Part shown: one piece after another, positions 56,234-60,103 of the stretch | How positions within the stretch are numbered: the first letter of the stretch is position 1 | Layout of the letters: the number at the start of each line of letters is the position of its first letter | From: G963666945 sp963666945 | GTDB taxonomy: Bacteria; Bacteroidota; Bacteroidia; Bacteroidales; Marinifilaceae | Assembly (NCBI GenBank): GCA_963666945.2 | Contig: CAXXRT010000007.1 | Location: forward strand, 1-60,103 | Reading direction: 5' to 3' | Length of the DNA: 60,103 nt | The notes under the pieces: model-generated | Database searches by the model: none | What the model was told of the DNA's origin: nothing | The model's input: the letters and a program-made list of their open reading frames with translations, nothing else | Made by a program: the position numbers and the translations under genes

Positions 56234-57678
56234 TTATGCATTAGTAACAAGAAGGGAATTACTGATCAAACTATGCAAATTATTAGTTAAGGATCAGCTA
56301 ATAGAAGAGATTGACCGAATCCCCATTGAGATGAGGCCCAAGAACAAACAATCTATAAGATGTTGCGTTCATAAAGACAGGGCAGTGTTGAAGTACAAGA
56401 TAATGGCGACTCTCGGGTATAATATTGATGATGAAGAAGATGAATTAACACCTTTATCTGAGTATGCAAGACACAGTCTTGAGAAAAAAGATTTTTCGGA
56501 TACTATACTAACCGTAGTGGATGAGGCATGTAGTGCATGTGTAAGAATAAACTACACTGTAACCAATCTTTGCAAAGGATGCGAAGGAAGACCATGTATG
56601 ATGAACTGTCCTAAGGAAGCAATTCAGATTATAAATGGGCAGGCACATATTGATCACAACAAATGTGTAAACTGTGGTCTTTGTAAGCAGGCATGTCCTT
56701 ACCATGCCATTGTTTATATACCTGTGCCATGCGAGGAATCGTGTCCTGTAAATGCAATCTCAAAAGACGAGAACGGCATTGAGCATATTGACAAGGACAA
56801 ATGTATTAACTGCGGTAAATGTATTACAGCATGCCCTTTTGGTGCAATAATGGAAAAATCACAGTTGGTACAGGTCCACGAAAGTATTAAATCCGGGGAA
56901 AAGAACATAGCCATAGTGGCACCGGCCATTGCTGGTCAGTTTAAGACCGATCCCGCTAAAATATTAAAAGGAATAAAGGAACTAGGTTTTACTGATGTGA
57001 TTGAGGTTGCAGATAGGAGCTGATACAACAGCCGTTCACGAAAGTCACGAGCTACAGGAAAGACTTGAAGAAGGTCATAATTTCATGACATCATCTTGTT
57101 GTCCTGCTTACACAAGTTTGGTTGATAAACACATACAGGAGCTAAAACCATTTGTATCGGACACAAAAACACCTATGCATTATACCGCTAAGATGGTAAA
57201 GGAGAATTATCCCGATGCAAAAATAACTTTTGTTGGTCCCTGTATAGCCAAGAAATACGAAGCTGCACATGACCCTTATACCGACTATGTACTGAACTTT
57301 GAGGAGATTGGTGCATATCTAATAGCAAATAGAATAGATGTTCTTGAATGCGAGAATATTGAACTAAACAACTCTATTACAGGAGAAGCAAGGGGATTTG
57401 CTGCCAGCGGTGGGGTAAGCAGTGCAATTAAAGCAGCTGTGGGAGAAGAAATGAATTTCAACCCTATGATTATCAACGGTATTGACAAAAATAGCATCAA
57501 GACACTAAGACTGGTAACTAAAAAGACACCTGAAGAGAATTTCATAGAAGTAATGAGCTGTGAGGGAGGCTGTGTTAACGGGCCATGTACAGTGGCTAAT
57601 CCTAAAGTTGCCAAACGTCAGATTGATAACTTTGCAAAAAGCTCGATCTCGGCAAAAAAAGAACTAGTAAGTAATTAA
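56220..57678 (+). pseudogene. [FeFe]-hydrogenase catalytic subunit, split by one base
   Basis: Reversible H2 enzyme. The N-terminus carries several Cys motifs: CSACVRINY, CKGCEGRPCMMNCP, CVNCGLCKQACP and CINCGKCITACP. The H-cluster domain shows SSCCPAY with both Cys, GPCIAKKYEA and MSCEGGCVNGPC, so the site looks catalytic. An extra G near 57013 shifts the frame within VIEVA(I)GADTTAVHESHE; without it the chain is about 486 residues. No maturation genes (hydEFG) are in the window. Confidence 0.88.
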
Positions 57679-57708
57679 TACTTAAATACTCATTTCCATA
57701 ACTGTTTT

Positions 57709-57747
57709 CGGAACTCACCTTTTGATCTGGGTGAGTTCCGTTTTTTT
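57709..57747 (+). terminator. Terminator of the hydrogenase operon
   Basis: GGAACTCACC pairs perfectly with GGTGAGTTCC around a 10-base loop, followed by GTTTTTTT. Confidence 0.9.
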
Positions 57748-58012
57748 ATATTCTGTACCTTATCAATAAAATACTTTCCATACTTTCATTGCAATAAAAT
57801 TCTATAAATAAATTAGAATATCACCCTGTTGCCTATAGCTTAAATATCTCTTCTCTCTTTAACAAGACATGCAAAACCAGCATCTTATGACAGTTTAACT
57901 TTTTCAAATTATATTATTAACTAACCTTTTGAAAAAGATTCCGTATATTTTTCAATAAAAACTTGCGGCATTAAGCAAAAAAATATTACATTTGCACACG
58001 CAAAGACAAAAT
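57748..58012. other. Intergenic region upstream of tRNA-Cys
   Basis: AT-rich DNA, no gene. It must contain the tRNA promoter. Confidence 0.5.
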
Positions 58013-58083
58013 GGTCGGTTGGCCGAGTGGCTAGGCAGTGGTCTGCAAAACCATGTACGGCGGTTCGAATCCGCCACCGACCT
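58013..58083 (+). tRNA. tRNA-Cys (anticodon GCA)
   Basis: 71-nt cloverleaf. The acceptor GGTCGGT pairs with ACCGACC, the anticodon loop CTGCAAA gives GCA, the T-arm is GGCGGTTCGAATCCGCC, and CCA is not encoded. Confidence 0.95.
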
Positions 58084-58088
58084 CAAAG

Positions 58089-58119
58089 AAAAAAGCTCTA
58101 CTGTTTCAGTGGAGCTTTT
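58089..58119. terminator. Bidirectional terminator between tRNA-Cys and the PEBP gene
   Basis: AAAAGCTCTACTG pairs with CAGTGGAGCTTTT (one wobble) around TTT. It serves both convergent genes. Confidence 0.85.
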
Positions 58120-58125
58120 AATTTT

Positions 58126-58683
58126 TTACCTGCTATACTTACCAATCAATTGAGCCTCTTCCAACACATGACCTTCAATTTCATCCAATACCTGACTTTT
58201 TTTAAGCCCTGGCGTATCAGGCAGGGAAACATCCAGTGCATAGATTTTAAAATAATAACGGTGTGTCCCACTTGGAGGACACGGTCCACCATAACCTATC
58301 TTTCCAAAATCGTTTTTTCCCTGAATAGCGCCATTTGTTAGCACCTTCAGACTTGGAACATCTTCTTCAAGGCTGTTAACATGCTTTGGAATATTATATA
58401 TTACCCAATGTACCCAAACTTTTCCTGGGGCATCCGGATCGTCGCATATAATAACAAAACTCTCTGTTTCACCAGGAAAACCACTCCATTCCAGCGATGG
58501 AGAAATATTTTGCCCATCGCATGTATACTTAGCCGGTATCATCGCACCGTTTTCGAAAGCAGAACTACTTATTTTCATGACATCATTGACATATTTATAT
58601 GACTTATCCATATTCTCAGGAAAATAAAAAAGAATATATACCGCAATGAGAAAGATCAGCAAATTCATTGTTTTTATCTTCAT
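58126..58683 (-). CDS. YbhB/YbcL family PEBP (Raf-kinase-inhibitor-like) protein
   Basis: A 185-residue phosphatidylethanolamine-binding-like protein. YTCDGQNISPSLEW, CDDPDAPGKVWVHWVIYNIP and GYGGPCPPSGTHRYYFKIYALD are the family blocks. The start at 58683 (MKIKTMNLLIFLIAVYILFYF) gives an export signal or anchor; the longer frame upstream is AT-rich and unlike coding sequence. Precise function is unknown for bacterial members. Confidence 0.88.
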   Translation of the reverse strand: MKIKTMNLLIFLIAVYILFYFPENMDKSYKYVNDVMKISSSAFENGAMIPAKYTCDGQNISPSLEWSGFPGETESFVIICDDPDAPGKVWVHWVIYNIPKHVNSLEEDVPSLKVLTNGAIQGKNDFGKIGYGGPCPPSGTHRYYFKIYALDVSLPDTPGLKKSQVLDEIEGHVLEEAQLIGKYSR

Positions 58684-59025
58684 GATAAATAATTTACTCT
58701 TTATACTTAAACTACATTTAAAATATTTTGTTTCAATTGCCGGGAAATATGAGAAATATATGTATGAATAAATGTATATTTCCTTATTTATACTTTCTGT
58801 GAATGTAGAAAAGTTCCTGCTCCACAAAGCGGGGAAGTTGTTAGCCAGGTTACTCGGTCTCAAAGAAAAACAAAGAAGAAACATGTAAGATTGTTTCATG
58901 TGAAATGGGAAAGATTTATCAGGAAGGTCTTGGAGAGGTTCAGGAAATGATAGATATTTAATTGATTCTATAGGTAATTATTGAATTAGTTTAAAGATAT
59001 TTCATTTATTTATAATTCAAAAAGA

Positions 59026-59051
59026 AAAGAGGCAGCCAAATGGCTGCCTTT
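59026..59051. terminator. Hairpin, bidirectional terminator-like
   Basis: GGCAGCCA and TGGCTGCC pair with a loop of two bases and flanking A/T runs. It is not directly behind a visible plus-strand gene. Confidence 0.65.
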
Positions 59052-59270
59052 TATCTTTACTAACTCTTACAAACTTATGAAAAAAACTAACTGTGACACT
59101 GCAAATATATGGCTAAATAGTGTTAGTAAATGCCAATAACCGTTAATAAGGGTTAATTAAGTATCTGATTTAACAACTATTAAGATTTTACTGCATTTCT
59201 GACTAAACAGAATAAAAGGAACAGCTATAATGAATATTACACTGATATTAATTTTAGAATTATCAGAGAA

Positions 59271-59303
59271 AAAAATGCTCATTTTTTAAAAAATGAGCAT
59301 TTT
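59271..59303 (-). terminator. Terminator after the cysteate/threonine-synthase-like gene
   Basis: AAAATGCTCATTTTTT and AAAAAATGAGCATTTT are perfect complements 24 bases after the gene's stop on the minus strand. Confidence 0.8.
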
Positions 59304-59326
59304 AATAGGTTATATCTTATTATAAT

Positions 59327-60103
59327 TTAAAACAATTCCAATACCTTATTAATTACCAATTCAGGATTAGGATCAAGAGGAAAAACCATGTCCGGCTTCT
59401 TATAATGAATCTCATTTTCATTCTTAAACTTCTCTATTCCTCCTCCGGTAATATTAAGCATTATAACAGCATCTTTTTCTACTTGGTTATTTTCCACGGC
59501 TTGAATTAAAGACGAAACGGCAACAGCTGCAGCTGGTTCAAGATCGTTTCCTTCAAGTTCCTTAAATAATTCCCCTGCCTTTGCTGCATCATCATTTGTG
59601 ACAGCCAAAACCTCACCATCAGTGTCTGTTAAGGCATCAAACAAACCTCCTTTTAAAGAATATGGGGGCTTACGATTAGACAATACCTTAGCATTAATTT
59701 CTTCAACCTGCTTTCTTGCAAGTTTGTCATCCAATGGAAGTAAATCACGTGATTTTGCTTTCCATGCATCGTATATTGGCAAAAATGGAATATTTTGAGA
59801 AACCATTAATTTCATCTTTTTGGTACCAAAACGACCATCCTCTAGAAATCGTTTATTGGCCTCCCATGCAGCAATGGCTCCTGTTCCACTTCCTACCGCC
59901 TGGAAATAATATTCAGGAATACTTCCTATGGTTGTAACTGCAGAAAGAACTGTGGTTGCCATTCCATCACGACGAGCTACATTCTTTGCTCCTCCCTCCG
60001 GATAGAACTTCTCGTGCTGACATACAATATTTGAAAGATGTATTGCATCAAAATAATCACTACCTGATTCAGAAACAATTAATTTAACGCATGGATCTAT
60101 TTC
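59327..60103 (-). CDS. PLP-dependent threonine synthase-family enzyme, cysteate synthase-like (partial)
   Basis: The reading frame enters at the window edge, so the N-terminal part with the PLP Lys is missing. Visible are EGGAKNVARRDGMATTVL, PEYYFQAVGSGTGAIAAWEA and NITGGGIEKF, which follow the threonine-synthase fold. The EGGAKN/ARRDGM pattern resembles cysteate synthases, which make cysteate from phosphoserine and sulfite; in Bacteroidota this feeds sulfonolipid synthesis. Threonine synthase or another beta-replacing enzyme cannot be excluded. Confidence 0.7.
   Translation of the reverse strand, partial: EIDPCVKLIVSESGSDYFDAIHLSNIVCQHEKFYPEGGAKNVARRDGMATTVLSAVTTIGSIPEYYFQAVGSGTGAIAAWEANKRFLEDGRFGTKKMKLMVSQNIPFLPIYDAWKAKSRDLLPLDDKLARKQVEEINAKVLSNRKPPYSLKGGLFDALTDTDGEVLAVTNDDAAKAGELFKELEGNDLEPAAAVAVSSLIQAVENNQVEKDAVIMLNITGGGIEKFKNENEIHYKKPDMVFPLDPNPELVINKVLELF

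Larger units (their letters stand above)
58684..59326. other. Gene-free stretch with two hairpins
   Basis: No ORF of coding character. It holds the hairpins listed at 59026-59051 and 59271-59303. Confidence 0.5.

Noticed and set aside
1..60103. CRISPR array
   Set aside because: No regularly spaced short repeats were seen and no cas gene is present.

Overview
The window is AT-rich DNA from a Bacteroidota bacterium, probably of the Marinilabiliales/Bacteroidales side. Support comes from paired TonB proteins, a DUF4249 lipoprotein beside a TonB-dependent receptor, DUF6266 proteins, Bacteroidota-type tyrosine recombinases, weak Shine-Dalgarno use, and [FeFe]-hydrogenase genes that indicate an anaerobe. 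All functional calls rest on recognised motifs read by eye; no database search was run.

Layout. 1-3.2 kb: end of a sensor kinase, a frameshifted UDP-sugar epimerase and an ArnT-like glycosyltransferase. 3.4-8.2 kb: right-hand remnant of an integrative element, made of a 2.1 kb gene-free structured block, a conserved leader, an 81-aa membrane protein, a DUF6266 protein and a truncated tRNA-Met copy. 8.2-35.1 kb: a second, complete element of about 26.9 kb in the same tRNA-Met gene, bounded by 67-bp identical att repeats. From left to right it carries an integrase, secreted beta-barrel proteins and a lipoprotein, a phage-like block (668-aa orphan, excisionase-like HTH, 3-TM holin, amidase, winged-helix protein), a defence-type block (PD-(D/E)XK-like nuclease, degenerate Xer-like recombinases around a secreted nuclease, DUF262+HEPN pair, MrcB_N-HNH endonuclease, uracil-glycosylase-like protein, type IIG restriction-modification), a second copy of the 2.1 kb block, and the same leader/81-aa/DUF6266/att end. 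35.1-60.1 kb: ordinary chromosome with rlmH, an NtrY-like kinase, hflX, two tonB genes, tRNA-Ala, a flippase-like gene, mutL, a TonB receptor pair, folB, a sigma-54 activator with an [FeFe]-hydrogenase sensing operon, tRNA-Cys, a PEBP protein and a cysteate/threonine-synthase-like enzyme.

The most interesting object is the 2.1 kb block present once in each tandem element. It has no credible gene, its two copies alternate perfectly conserved stretches with freely diverging ones, and the conserved stretches form hairpins, several of them nested. I read it as a candidate giant structured non-coding RNA on the minus strand. It travels with a conserved leader, a small membrane protein and DUF6266, all next to the att site of a capsid-less phage-like element.

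A second theme is regulation of the hydrogenase operon. A sigma-54 activator gene is followed by two TGTTC-N7-GAACA palindromes and a sigma-54-like promoter. Downstream are a ferredoxin, a sensory [FeFe]-hydrogenase lacking the proton-transfer Cys, a SpoIIE-type phosphatase, a second ferredoxin and a hydrogenase.

Caution: many genes are broken by single-base indels, mostly in short homopolymers and densest at 43.3-46.7 kb and 52.4-57 kb. I think most are sequencing or assembly errors, although mutL itself is affected.
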